Positions 49,825-59,642 of a stretch of DNA of 64,000 nucleotides are shown in pieces. The DNA comes from Hymenobacter sp. BT18 (GTDB lineage: Bacteria > Bacteroidota > Bacteroidia > Cytophagales > Hymenobacteraceae), in assembly GCF_012273015.1 (NCBI RefSeq), contig NZ_CP050954.1, positions 4,132,001 through 4,196,000 on the forward strand. The letters run 5' to 3'. Every line of letters starts with the position of its first letter. The stretch's first letter is position 1. The translations under genes and the position numbers were made by a program. Under the pieces are notes generated by a model that did no database searches, had not been told where the DNA came from, and was given only the letters and a program-made list of their open reading frames with translations.

Positions 49825-51672
49825 ATGCTTCCCTCAGACCGTATTCCGGCCCACGTTTTTTTTGAGCAGCACCCCGACGCCGTGTTCACCCTGAATGCGG
49901 CGGGCGAAATCGTGCGGGCTAATGGCCCGTTTGCTGAGTTGCTGGGTTGCCCGGCTGCCCAGGTAGCAGGCCGTAGCTTCTGGGCCTGCCTGCAGCCCGG
50001 GGAAAGAGAGCGGGCTGGGCAAGGCTTTGAGCAGGCCCTGGCCGGGGAAACCTGTGTGCTGGACCTAGCCTTGGGCGGGGCCGTAAGCCGGCGTATGACG
50101 TGCACGCTGTTTCCGCTGCTGATCAACGAGCAGGTGCAGGGCGTCCAGGGCATCCTGCAGGACGTGGGCCCGCCGAGCCAAGCGGAGAAGGGGCGGGAGC
50201 CGGAACACATGTTGTCCGTCATCTTCAACACCATTGCCGACGTGGTATTTGTGCTGGAAGTGGGGGAGGCGGGCAGCTTTCGATTTTCTTTTGCCAATCG
50301 GGCTTTCACCCAGACAACGGGCATACCCCTGGAACAGATACTGGGCAAACGCATTGAGGAGGTAATCCCGGAGCCCTCGCTGTCCATGTATCAGGAAAAG
50401 TACCGGCTGGCCGTAGCCACCCAGCAGCGCCTTGGCTGGCTGGATACCACAGTGTTTCCGGCGGGCCGCGTCACCGGCCAAGTCAGCATTACGCCCGTGG
50501 TCGAAGCCGATGGCAGCTGCCGGCAGCTGGTAGGCATCGTGCACGATCAAACCTCGGTCCTGCAAGCGGCCGAGGCGCTGACGGTTAGCAACGAACGGTA
50601 CAAATACGCCATCCGGGCCACTACCGACGCCATTTACGACTGGAATATTCCCGAAAATACCCTCTTCTGGGGAGAAGGATTCGAGGCCTTGTTCGGGCAC
50701 ATGCTGGTGCAGAACGTCTCGAACCTGGATTTGTGGGCCGAGTTTATTCACCCCGATGATTCGCAGCAAACGGTCTATAGCCTAATGCAGGCCGTGGAAG
50801 CTCCGCACGTGCGCTACTGGCAGGGGGAATACCGCTTTCGGCGCGCCGATAACACCTGGGCCACGGTATTTGACCGCGGCTACGTGCTGCGCGACGCTGC
50901 CGGGCAGCCCCTGCGCATGATTGGGGCCATGCAGGATATTTCGGAGCGCAAGGAGGCCGAGGAGCGGCAGCGCCGTATGGCCCAGGAAGTTTTCAAGCAG
51001 AACGCCGATTTGCAGCAGTTTGCCTACATCGTCTCGCACAACCTGCGGGCTCCTCTGGCCAATGCGCTGGGATTTGCCGACTTGCTGCTGCGCACCGGAA
51101 AAGACACGGAAGTGTTCGACAATTCCCTTAAAAACCTGCACGCCAGCCTCCGGGAGCTCGACGCAGTGCTGTCGGACGTGAGTACCGTGCTGGCGGTGCG
51201 TGACCGGCAGGAAGTGCCCCAACGGGAGCCAGTGCACCTGGCCGGCGTTTGCCAGCGGGTGGCCCAAAGCCTTATCGACTCGCTGCGGGAGGCCGATGCC
51301 ACCATTTCCTGCCAGCTGCCGGATGACCTGCAGGTATGCGGGAACCGGGCCTACTTCCACAGCATCTTTTACAATCTGTTTTCCAACGCCATTAAATTCC
51401 GCGCCGACGACCGGCCCTTGTCAGTGGTAGTCACCGGCATGCAAACACCGGGGCAGGGCAGCACCATCACGGTTTCCGACAACGGCTCCGGCTTCGATAC
51501 GGCCCGCGCCGGAACGGATGTATTTCAATTGTACAAGCGTTTTCACCCGGTCAAACGGGGCCGCGGCATCGGCCTGTTTTTGGTAAAATCCCACGTAGAA
51601 GCCATGGGCGGCACGGTCACCGTCGAGAGTCAGGTAAATGTAGGAACCCGGTTTATATTGCACTTCAGCTAA
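49825..51672 (+). CDS. Multi-PAS sensor histidine kinase
   Basis: The 615-residue cytoplasmic protein has three PAS domains (about 10-115, 130-250, 255-375, the last ending in the PAC motif GAMQDISERKEAEER), a HisKA domain with H405 in YIVSHNLRAPL (phytochrome-type, SHxLRAP), and HATPase with FYNLFSNAIKF and ISDN-like VSDNGSGFD. There is no membrane segment. The single-domain response regulator starts 1 base after its stop, so the pair is a classic orphan-type signalling unit of this phylum. The signal is not evident. Confidence 0.93.
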   Translation: MLPSDRIPAHVFFEQHPDAVFTLNAAGEIVRANGPFAELLGCPAAQVAGRSFWACLQPGERERAGQGFEQALAGETCVLDLALGGAVSRRMTCTLFPLLINEQVQGVQGILQDVGPPSQAEKGREPEHMLSVIFNTIADVVFVLEVGEAGSFRFSFANRAFTQTTGIPLEQILGKRIEEVIPEPSLSMYQEKYRLAVATQQRLGWLDTTVFPAGRVTGQVSITPVVEADGSCRQLVGIVHDQTSVLQAAEALTVSNERYKYAIRATTDAIYDWNIPENTLFWGEGFEALFGHMLVQNVSNLDLWAEFIHPDDSQQTVYSLMQAVEAPHVRYWQGEYRFRRADNTWATVFDRGYVLRDAAGQPLRMIGAMQDISERKEAEERQRRMAQEVFKQNADLQQFAYIVSHNLRAPLANALGFADLLLRTGKDTEVFDNSLKNLHASLRELDAVLSDVSTVLAVRDRQEVPQREPVHLAGVCQRVAQSLIDSLREADATISCQLPDDLQVCGNRAYFHSIFYNLFSNAIKFRADDRPLSVVVTGMQTPGQGSTITVSDNGSGFDTARAGTDVFQLYKRFHPVKRGRGIGLFLVKSHVEAMGGTVTVESQVNVGTRFILHFS

Positions 51673-51673
51673 G

Positions 51674-52075
51674 ATGCGCATGAAAACCTTCCTCATCGAC
51701 GACGACGACTTAGGCAACTACCTCACCGAAACCCTGTTGCGGCTGGAAGGCTTCTGCGATGATATCCTCACGTTTCAGCTGGCCGAAGATGCCCTGCAGG
51801 CGCTGTTGCAGGCCCGCGGCAGCGAAATACCCCAAATTATATTCCTGGACCTGAACATGCCGCTCATGAATGGCTGGCAGTTTCTGGAAGCGCTGGCGCC
51901 TTACCAGGGCCAGCTGCTGGGCCGCTGCCACATCTACATTCTTACCTCCTCGCTGGCTCTCACCGACATGGAAAAAGCCAAAACCTACGACCTGGTGGCC
52001 GGCCTCATCCACAAGCCCATCGACAGCGACGAAATCCGCGCTATCCGCTCCCACCTGGAGGAGCAAAAAGCCTAG
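51674..52075 (+). CDS. Single-domain response regulator
   Basis: The 133-residue protein is only a receiver domain: acidic cluster DDDD at 9-12, phospho-acceptor D59 in IIFLDLNMPLMNGW, the Thr/Ser switch in YILTSSL and Lys in IHKPIDSDEI. It has no output domain, so it works as a phosphate shuttle or by protein contact. It is coupled to the PAS kinase. Its last 35 bases overlap the convergent sulfatase gene. Confidence 0.92.
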   Translation: MRMKTFLIDDDDLGNYLTETLLRLEGFCDDILTFQLAEDALQALLQARGSEIPQIIFLDLNMPLMNGWQFLEALAPYQGQLLGRCHIYILTSSLALTDMEKAKTYDLVAGLIHKPIDSDEIRAIRSHLEEQKA

Positions 52076-53987
52076 CGCGGGCGCGGGCTGGCTTGGGGTA
52101 AAGCCGATTTTGTACTAGCCCATTCACGTAGAACTGCACGCAGGCCCGCAGCTCCTGGCCGTACTGGCGTAGCTTTTGGGTGTCAGGGACGGCCACCGGG
52201 TGAGTGGGCAGCTGGTGCCGCTGGTAGGCATACTGGTGCACCTGGTCGTCGGCGGTAAGCTCCGTCACGTAGTCGTGGTGCACGAGATAGTACGAGCCAT
52301 TGCTCAAAAACAGCGCACGGCCCGTACTGGCACTATCGAAAGCCGAATAGCCAAAGGGCAGCAGCTGTCGTGGAGCCCGGATGCCCAGCCAGTCCAACAC
52401 CGTGGCCGGCACGTCGGCCTGCTGGGTGATGCGCGGACTGGTGGGCGCCGACAGGGCCTGCCCGGGCCGGAACAGCAGCAGGGGCGTTTTGTAGGCACCC
52501 AGTAGGTTTTGGTAGCCCCGGCGGTCGGTCTGGGAGGTGTGGTCGGCCAGCAGCACAAAAAGGGTACGGCTATACCAGGGCTGACGAGCAGCTGTTTTAA
52601 AGAACTGCCGCAGGGCGAAGTCGGCGTAGGCTACGGCGCGGTGAATGGGCAGGGTACCCTTGGGAAAACGGCCCGCATACTGGCTAGGTACCGTGAAGGG
52701 CTCATGGGCCGAAAGCGTGAACAGGGTGCTAAAAAACGGCTCGGGCTGGCGGCTTAGCTCCCGGCTGAAGTACTGCAGGTAAGGCTCATCAAAAATGCCC
52801 CAGTGCCCATCAAAGTCCGGGCTGTTTCGGCTGCCGGGGTATTCATTCAGCCCGTAATAGCGCTGGATACCAGCTACCCCCGCAAAGGTGTTGAAGCCCA
52901 TGGAGCCATTCTCAGCCCCGTGAAATACGGAGGTGGTGTAGCCCTGCTGGCCCAGTATTTCTCCCAGGCCATGCAATTCGTTGGTTTGAAAGTTGGAGGT
53001 GATAAACGGCCCTTCCAGCAAGGACGGAAGGCCCGCCAGCACGGCCGGCAACGCCTCTATCGAGCGGCGCCCGTTGGCGTAATGGTCGCGGAACAGTAGG
53101 CCGCCGTGGGTAGCCAGCGAATCGAAAAAAGGCGTGTAGCCCTGCCCGCTGTTTTCTACTCCGGTGTACTCCGAGGCAAAGCTTTCCAGCAGCAGGATGA
53201 CCACGTTGTCGCGGCGAGCCGGCGGCGGGTGAGTGGCAACCCGGCGAGCTGCCAGGGCCTGCTGCAACTCCTCGTCAGAGGCAAAGTAGGCTTTGGGCTC
53301 AATGGTCGTATAGCCCAGGCTTTTCAGGAACGTAAATGTGCTGTTCAGTGCCAGGTGGCCCAGGATGGCGGGTTGCTGAGCAAATGCCGCTCCCGTGCGC
53401 AGGGGCTTTAGCTGTAAGCCACCCCGGATGCCGACTACCGCCAGGCCGGCGACCAGCAGGGCTTCTACTCCCCAGCGCAGCCACACCTTTCGCGTTTGGC
53501 CAGCCTGATGCATAGCCGTGGTTTTGGGCATGGGGTAGAAATACCAGAGCGCGCCCAGCAGCAGGAAAAAGGGCACAAACAGGTACCAGTAATTGGCAAG
53601 CAGCTGCCCGGCCTGGCGCTGCACATCGTCCCCAATCGTCGTCAGCTCGTTGGAGGTGCGCCGCCCGATAAACTTGAAGTACTCCCAATCCGCCAGATTC
53701 ACCATCAGCCCCAGGGCATTCAGCACCAGATACAGCAGGCGCAGGAGTTGCTGCCAGCCCCGCGCTAGACTCGGAACCAGGCTCAGCACTACCCACAGCA
53801 GGTTCAGCAACAGCAAGGCTGATACATCAAAGCGGAAGCCATGCCAAAAGGCCAGCAAGACCTGAGCAGGAGCAGCCGCTTGGAACACCGCTTGGTTCGC
53901 CAGATAAAACCCCACGCGCAGTAGCAGGTAGGTCCCGAGCAGCAGGGCAAAACGGCGGAGCAGCAGGCGCAGGTGTTCCGAAAGCAT
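52041..53987 (-). CDS. LTA synthase-like sulfatase/phosphatase-superfamily membrane protein
   Basis: The 648-residue protein has five or six N-terminal membrane helices (to about residue 195) and a periplasmic alkaline-phosphatase-superfamily domain (about 255-600). Motifs are VVILLLESFASEYTG, NGRRSIEALPAVLAGLPSL, where the nucleophile is expected to be Ser instead of the LtaS Thr, LFTLSAHEPF and LLADHTSQTDR with metal-binding Asp-His. Such enzymes transfer glycerol- or ethanolamine-phosphate to glycans or lipids. Its end overlaps the regulator gene by 35 bases on the other strand. The SUKH-like gene is 9 bases upstream in the same operon. Confidence 0.9.
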   Translation of the reverse strand: MLSEHLRLLLRRFALLLGTYLLLRVGFYLANQAVFQAAAPAQVLLAFWHGFRFDVSALLLLNLLWVVLSLVPSLARGWQQLLRLLYLVLNALGLMVNLADWEYFKFIGRRTSNELTTIGDDVQRQAGQLLANYWYLFVPFFLLLGALWYFYPMPKTTAMHQAGQTRKVWLRWGVEALLVAGLAVVGIRGGLQLKPLRTGAAFAQQPAILGHLALNSTFTFLKSLGYTTIEPKAYFASDEELQQALAARRVATHPPPARRDNVVILLLESFASEYTGVENSGQGYTPFFDSLATHGGLLFRDHYANGRRSIEALPAVLAGLPSLLEGPFITSNFQTNELHGLGEILGQQGYTTSVFHGAENGSMGFNTFAGVAGIQRYYGLNEYPGSRNSPDFDGHWGIFDEPYLQYFSRELSRQPEPFFSTLFTLSAHEPFTVPSQYAGRFPKGTLPIHRAVAYADFALRQFFKTAARQPWYSRTLFVLLADHTSQTDRRGYQNLLGAYKTPLLLFRPGQALSAPTSPRITQQADVPATVLDWLGIRAPRQLLPFGYSAFDSASTGRALFLSNGSYYLVHHDYVTELTADDQVHQYAYQRHQLPTHPVAVPDTQKLRQYGQELRACVQFYVNGLVQNRLYPKPARARARLFAPPGGSG

Positions 53988-53996
53988 CAGCAAGCG

Positions 53997-54596
53997 TTAT
54001 TCAGTGGGGCGAAACCGGATGCGCTGCCCGTCGGGCAGGTCTTTGATTTGGCGGTAAAAGTTGGCCAGCCACTGCAGACGGTCGGCGGCAGGGCGCGCGG
54101 CTAGCTGCGGCTTTTCCGAGGCGGTATGAATGCAGACGGGTGGGCTGACGCTCAACAGCTGGCCGGGCGCCAGCACGCCACCGCGCCGTTGAAAGTCGCG
54201 CAACAAATCGAGGCCCAGGGCATCAACCGGAAATTTCTCGGCCCCAAACAGGAAGTGCTTGAAGTCGACTTCCAGGTCGGCCAGCTCCCCGGTTTCGGTA
54301 TCCAGGAACAGCACCGCGTCGCCGCGGAGCAGGAACTGATTGCCCACGCTGTCCTGGGCAAACGGCACATCAGTTTCCAATACGGTATCGTAGGTGCGCC
54401 AGAAGGCGTTTTCACCCTGCCAGGCTTCGGCTAGGGCGTGCCAGGCGGGCGCGCTCACGCAGCCCCGGATGTGCAGGCCGCCGAAGTAGGCTACCACCCC
54501 GTTCTGCTCGCGCAAAAAGGCCTGCAGGTAGGAGGGGAGGCGGGCAAAGCTCAGCAGGTCGGTTAGCTCCCCGCCGGTATACAGAATGCCTTTCAT
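53997..54596 (-). CDS. SMI1/KNR4 (SUKH)-like protein
   Basis: The 199-residue protein has the layout of SUKH proteins: FLREQNGVVAYFGGLHIRG, then WQGENAFWRTYDTVLETDVP, then FAQDSVGNQFLLRGDAVLFL with the family GNQF-like turn, then a C-terminal helix with LQWLANFYRQIKDLPD. SUKH proteins are often immunity proteins for polymorphic toxins, but no toxin gene is nearby. Here it is 9 bases upstream of the LTA synthase-like gene. The family call is moderately sure; the role is open. Confidence 0.6.
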   Translation of the reverse strand: MKGILYTGGELTDLLSFARLPSYLQAFLREQNGVVAYFGGLHIRGCVSAPAWHALAEAWQGENAFWRTYDTVLETDVPFAQDSVGNQFLLRGDAVLFLDTETGELADLEVDFKHFLFGAEKFPVDALGLDLLRDFQRRGGVLAPGQLLSVSPPVCIHTASEKPQLAARPAADRLQWLANFYRQIKDLPDGQRIRFRPTE

Positions 54597-54701
54597 AGGG
54601 AAGGATGCGAAGCTCCAGCTTCACGCAGCGCCAGGCGGCCCGTGGGCCTGCATCGCCGCAGTTCGTTCAACAAGGCGCAAAGCTGGAGCTGAACACCACA
54701 G

Positions 54702-54738
54702 AAAAAGCCTTCCCGACCCACGGCCGGAAAGGCTTTCC
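54702..54738 (-). terminator. Intrinsic terminator after ald
   Basis: An 8 bp stem (54704-54711 with 54729-54736) lies about 20 bases after the alanine dehydrogenase stop on the minus strand. There it is followed by TTTTTC. It separates ald from the SUKH-like gene. Confidence 0.75.
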
Positions 54739-54756
54739 ACTTAGTCGATGGGAAAC

Positions 54757-55884
<1,128 letters not shown>

Positions 55885-55936
55885 CGCAGAAAACTAAGTA
55901 AGGGTGGGTGGAGAAATGTGCTCGGTAAAGCGGGGG

Positions 55937-55944
55937 CAAAGATA
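55937..55944 (-). promoter_or_regulatory. TAnnTTTG promoter box for ald
   Basis: The minus strand reads TATCTTTG, an exact -7 element, 53 bases upstream of the ald ATG. Confidence 0.6.
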
Positions 55945-56037
55945 AGGTGATGAGGGGAACTTGTCACTGCGAACCTATGGCACATCAAACAACGGTCGAG
56001 ACAATTCAACCTAGCCAGAGCACTATGCCAGAGAATA

Positions 56038-56080
56038 AGAAAAGCCCCAGCCTTCATTGCTGACGGGCCGGGGCTTTTCC
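56038..56080 (-). terminator. Intrinsic terminator after the DUF1573 gene
   Basis: A 10 bp stem (56039-56048 with 56070-56079) has A- and T-rich flanks and a GC-rich loop that can pair further. It lies about 80 bases after the DUF1573 stop. Confidence 0.7.
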
Positions 56081-56158
56081 GTGGAAAATGCGGGAGGTAG
56101 TAATCAGGGCAAACAGCGCGTCCGGCCGCCTGCTGATGAGACGTTAATAAATGTTGTC

Positions 56159-56935
56159 CTACTTAAAAGGCACGGCAGCTTCGCCTTCCTTCAGCATGTT
56201 GGCGGCCTGCAGACTTTTTACCACGTTGGCTTTCAGCGTGAGGCGGGCGTCGCCGCTGAGGTCGTTGGAAGCAATAACCACTTCATCCGTCATGGCACCC
56301 AGTTTCCGTTGCGAGTAAATCAACTCGATGACGGCACTCTGCCCGGGCTTTATGGGCGCCGGTACGCTCTTGATGCCCACGCAGTAGCAGCCCGAGGAAA
56401 GGGCCCCCAGTACCAGGTCCGATTTGCCCGTGTTGCGCACCGTGAAACGCGCCGTGAGTTGCTGACCGGCCTCCATTTTGCCAAAATCATGTACGGCCCG
56501 GTCGAGCACCAGGCGCGGCGACTGCGCCAGCTGGGCCGGGGTCAGGTTCTTTTTCAGCTCGTCCTTGGTCAGCACTGTGCCTTTAATGGTTAGCACCTTG
56601 CTGGCTTCGGTGGCATTACTCGTGACGGTGATGGTTTTGTTGAAAACCCCGGGCCGGCCGGCGCTGCTATACACGGCTTTGATGACGCCGGATTTGCCGG
56701 GCAGCACGGGCGTTTGCGTCCATTCCGGCGTGGTGCAGCCGCAGCTGGCCTGCACATGGGCCACCACAATGGGCTGGTTGCCTGTGTTTTTAAAGCGAAA
56801 CTCGTGGGTTGCCATGGTGCCTTCGGGCACGTTGCCAAAGTCGTGGAGCTCTTTGTCGAACGTTAGTACGCCTTGCGCATGCGCCCCAACAGCCAGTAGC
56901 AAGGCCAGCACCAGCAGGTAAGTAGTCTTGAGCAT
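56159..56935 (-). CDS. Secreted DUF1573 protein with two repeats
   Basis: The 258-residue protein has a signal peptide (LLVLALLLAVGAHA, cut before QGV) and two DUF1573 immunoglobulin-like domains: about 25-125 (HDFGNVPEGTMATHEFRFKN, QASCGCTTPEW) and about 140-240 (HDFGKMEAGQQLTARFTVRN, SSGCYCVGIK). The CGC/CYC motifs may bind metal or form disulfides. Family members occur widely in Bacteroidota envelopes; function is unknown. A -7 box at 56982-56989 precedes it. Confidence 0.92.
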   Translation of the reverse strand: MLKTTYLLVLALLLAVGAHAQGVLTFDKELHDFGNVPEGTMATHEFRFKNTGNQPIVVAHVQASCGCTTPEWTQTPVLPGKSGVIKAVYSSAGRPGVFNKTITVTSNATEASKVLTIKGTVLTKDELKKNLTPAQLAQSPRLVLDRAVHDFGKMEAGQQLTARFTVRNTGKSDLVLGALSSGCYCVGIKSVPAPIKPGQSAVIELIYSQRKLGAMTDEVVIASNDLSGDARLTLKANVVKSLQAANMLKEGEAAVPFK

Positions 56936-56981
56936 AACGAAACGAAATAGCGTAGGGAAGCCAACCAGCCCCGCCTCAGCT

Positions 56982-56989
56982 CAAAGATA
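56982..56989 (-). promoter_or_regulatory. TAnnTTTG promoter box for the DUF1573 gene
   Basis: The minus strand reads TATCTTTG, an exact -7 element 47 bases upstream of the ATG. A TTTG (CAAA at 57013-57016 on the plus strand) lies about 23 bases further up as a possible -33 element. Confidence 0.65.
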
Positions 56990-57058
56990 GCCAAAATCCC
57001 GCCTTGGTCGTACAAAACGGCCGCCGCCGGGCTGTGTACACGGCTGCGCCCAAATCCG

Positions 57059-57066
57059 TACTTTTG
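57059..57066 (+). promoter_or_regulatory. TAnnTTTG promoter box for the E1 gene
   Basis: TACTTTTG is an exact -7 element, 71 bases upstream of the E1 ATG. With the minus-strand box at 56982-56989 it forms a divergent promoter pair. Confidence 0.6.
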
Positions 57067-57137
57067 AGGCGTCATGCCGGTTGCACACCCACTTGCCCGG
57101 TTTTCCTGCCCCTCTATTCCCCGCCCGCCCAGTTCGT

Positions 57138-59552
57138 ATGCCTACTCCCGAATCTGCCGAAATCACCACTGCTGTGCTGACTAAAGAAGACCTGCTCCGC
57201 GACTACCGCCTGGGGTGTGAAAGTCGTCAGGCCTCGCTTGCGGGCCGCAAGGAAGTGTTCATGGGCAAAGCCAAGTTCGGCATCTTCGGCGACGGCAAGG
57301 AGCTGCCCCAGCTGGCCATGGCCCGCGCCTTCCGCCCCGGCGACTGGCGCTCCGGCTACTACCGCGACCAAACCTTCATGTTCGCCATCGGGGAGCTGAC
57401 GCTGCAGCAATACTTCGCCCAGCTCTACGCCCACCCCGATGCTGATGCTGAGCCCTCCACGGCGGGCCGCGCCATGAATGGCCACTTCGGCACCCGGTTG
57501 CTGGATGAAGATGGCCACTTTAAAAACCAAGCGGAAACCAAGAACTCCTCGGCCGATATTTCGCCCACTGGCGGGCAGATGCCGCGCCTCGTGGGCCTGG
57601 CGTATGCCTCCAAGCTCTACCGCCAGAACGCGGAGCTGCAGCAGTACAGCCAGTTTTCGGTGAACGGCAACGAGGTGGCCTTCGGCACCATCGGCAATGC
57701 CAGTACGTCGGAGGGCATGTTCTTCGAAGCGCTGAATGCCGCCGGCGTCCTGCAGATTCCGATGCTCGTCAGCGTGTGGGACGACCACTACGGCATTTCC
57801 GTGCCCGCCGAGTACCAGACGACCAAGCAAAGCATTTCCGAAATCCTGAAAGGGCTGCAGCGCGAAGGCGAGGGCCAGCAGGGGTTCGAGATTTTCGTGG
57901 TAAAAGGCTGGGACTACCCGGCCCTGGTGGAAACCTACCAGCGCGCGGCCGAGCTCTGCCGCACCCAGCACGTGCCCGTACTCATTCACGTGACGGAAGT
58001 AACCCAGCCCCAGGGCCACAGCACCAGCGGCTCGCACGAGCGTTACAAGTCGAAAGACCGGCTTTCCTGGGAAGAGGAGCACGACTGCCTCCGCAAGATG
58101 CGCGAGTGGCTGCTCGTGGAAGGTTACGCCTCGGAAGAAGAGCTCAGCCAGATTGAAACCGACGCCAAGGAAACCGTACGCCTGGCCCGCACCGCCGCCT
58201 GGACAGATTTCTTCAACCCCATCAAGCAGGAGCGCGACGAGGCCGTAGCGCTGCTCAACAAGCTGGTGGCCGAAACCGGTACCGAAAATACCATGCACGA
58301 GCTGGTAGAGCAGCTGCAGCAAAACAGCACACCCATCCGCGCCGATATGGTGCGCACCGTGCGCCGCGCCCTACGCCAGGTGCGTGGCCTGCGCAGCGCC
58401 GCCCGCCGTGAGTTGCTGAACTGGCTGGAGCAGGCCCAGGCCGAAAACGCCGAGCGGTACAACTCCTATCTGTTCAGCCAGAGCGAGGAGGCCGTGCTGA
58501 ATATTGAGGAAGTTAAGGTTGAATTTGCACCCAATGCCCCGCTGGTTGACGGCCGCGAAGTGCTGCAGGCCTGCTTTGAAGCCAACTTCCGCCGCGACCC
58601 GCGCATCTTCGCTATCGGGGAAGATGTGGGCCGCATCGGCGACGTAAACCAGGCCTTTGCGGGTTTGCAGGAAAAGTTTGGCGAGCTGCGCGTAACCGAT
58701 ACCGGCATCCGGGAATGCACCATTGTGGGGCAGGGGATAGGCGCCGCCCTGCGGGGGCTGCGGCCCATCACCGAAATCCAGTACCTCGACTACCTGCTCT
58801 ACGCCATCCAGATCCTGAGCGACGACGTGGCCTGCCTGCAGTACCGCACCAAGGGCGGCCAGAAAGCCCCGCTCATCATTCGCACCCGGGGCCACCGGCT
58901 GGAAGGTATCTGGCACAGCGGCTCGCCCATCCAAATGATTCTGGGTGCCATCCGGGGGATGCATCTGTGTGTACCGCGCAACATGACGCAGGCCGCCGGT
59001 TTCTACAACACGCTGCTGCGCTCCGATGAGCCCGCCATTGTCATTGAGTGCCTGAACGGGTACCGCCTTAAGGAGCGCATTCCGCAGAACGTAGGCGAGT
59101 TTACCTTGCCCCTGGGTCAGCCCGAAATTCTGCAGGAAGGCCACGATGTGACGGTGGTAACCTACGGCTCTATGTGCCGCATTGTGCTGGATGCGGCCAA
59201 GCAACTGGCCGACATAGGCATATCGGTGGAAGTAATTGACGTGCAAACGCTCCTGCCCTTCGACGTAGACCATATTATTGCCGACAGCCTGCGCAAAACC
59301 AGCCGCGTACTCTTTGCCGATGAAGATGTGCCTGGTGGTGCCACGGCCTATATGCTGCAGCAGGTACTCGACGAGCAGCAGGCTTACCGCTTCCTCGATG
59401 CCCAGCCCCGTTGCCTGGCTGCCCAGGCGCACCGCCCGCCCTACGGCTCCGACGGTGACTACTTCTCGAAGCCCAACGCGGAAGACGTATTCGATGCCGT
59501 GTACGAACTGATGCAGGAAGCCGATGCCAAGCGCTTCCCCGCAATTTATTAG
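57138..59552 (+). CDS. Fused E1 alpha/beta subunit of a 2-oxoacid dehydrogenase
   Basis: The 804-residue protein joins E1 alpha (about 25-370) and E1 beta (about 475-800), as in Bacteroidota branched-chain or pyruvate-type dehydrogenases. The alpha half has the thiamine diphosphate motif GNASTSEGMFFEAL ... DDHYGIS, and the beta half has IFAIGEDVGRIGDVNQAF, ITEIQYLDYLLYAI, GGQKAPLIIRTRGHRLEG and LFADEDVPGGATAYML. A helical linker (370-470) joins them. It decarboxylates a 2-oxoacid and passes the acyl group to E2; substrate not readable from sequence. The ATG at 57138 (MPTPESAEITTAVLTKED) fits. A 32 bp hairpin follows. Confidence 0.93.
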   Translation: MPTPESAEITTAVLTKEDLLRDYRLGCESRQASLAGRKEVFMGKAKFGIFGDGKELPQLAMARAFRPGDWRSGYYRDQTFMFAIGELTLQQYFAQLYAHPDADAEPSTAGRAMNGHFGTRLLDEDGHFKNQAETKNSSADISPTGGQMPRLVGLAYASKLYRQNAELQQYSQFSVNGNEVAFGTIGNASTSEGMFFEALNAAGVLQIPMLVSVWDDHYGISVPAEYQTTKQSISEILKGLQREGEGQQGFEIFVVKGWDYPALVETYQRAAELCRTQHVPVLIHVTEVTQPQGHSTSGSHERYKSKDRLSWEEEHDCLRKMREWLLVEGYASEEELSQIETDAKETVRLARTAAWTDFFNPIKQERDEAVALLNKLVAETGTENTMHELVEQLQQNSTPIRADMVRTVRRALRQVRGLRSAARRELLNWLEQAQAENAERYNSYLFSQSEEAVLNIEEVKVEFAPNAPLVDGREVLQACFEANFRRDPRIFAIGEDVGRIGDVNQAFAGLQEKFGELRVTDTGIRECTIVGQGIGAALRGLRPITEIQYLDYLLYAIQILSDDVACLQYRTKGGQKAPLIIRTRGHRLEGIWHSGSPIQMILGAIRGMHLCVPRNMTQAAGFYNTLLRSDEPAIVIECLNGYRLKERIPQNVGEFTLPLGQPEILQEGHDVTVVTYGSMCRIVLDAAKQLADIGISVEVIDVQTLLPFDVDHIIADSLRKTSRVLFADEDVPGGATAYMLQQVLDEQQAYRFLDAQPRCLAAQAHRPPYGSDGDYFSKPNAEDVFDAVYELMQEADAKRFPAIY

Positions 59553-59563
59553 TAGCCTCAATT

Positions 59564-59632
59564 CTGTTACACGCACGGCCCCCGCCCTATTGACTGCGAA
59601 AGTCAGTAGGGCGGGGGCCGTGCGTGTAACAG
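59564..59632. terminator. 32 bp near-perfect hairpin between convergent genes
   Basis: Bases 59564-59595 pair with 59601-59632 with one G-U pair and a 5-base loop (GCGAA). It lies between the E1 stop (59552) and the lipoprotein stop (59643). It is GC-rich in the middle and far longer than a usual terminator. Confidence 0.8.
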
Positions 59633-59642
59633 GACGTACTGA

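Noticed and set aside
53997..54596. Toxin-immunity module around the SUKH-like gene
   Set aside because: No polymorphic toxin, secretion marker or further immunity genes are nearby.
57114..59576. Two open frames of about 400 codons opposite the E1 gene
   Set aside because: The E1 gene is certain from its thiamine and beta-subunit motifs; the antisense frames are composition artefacts.
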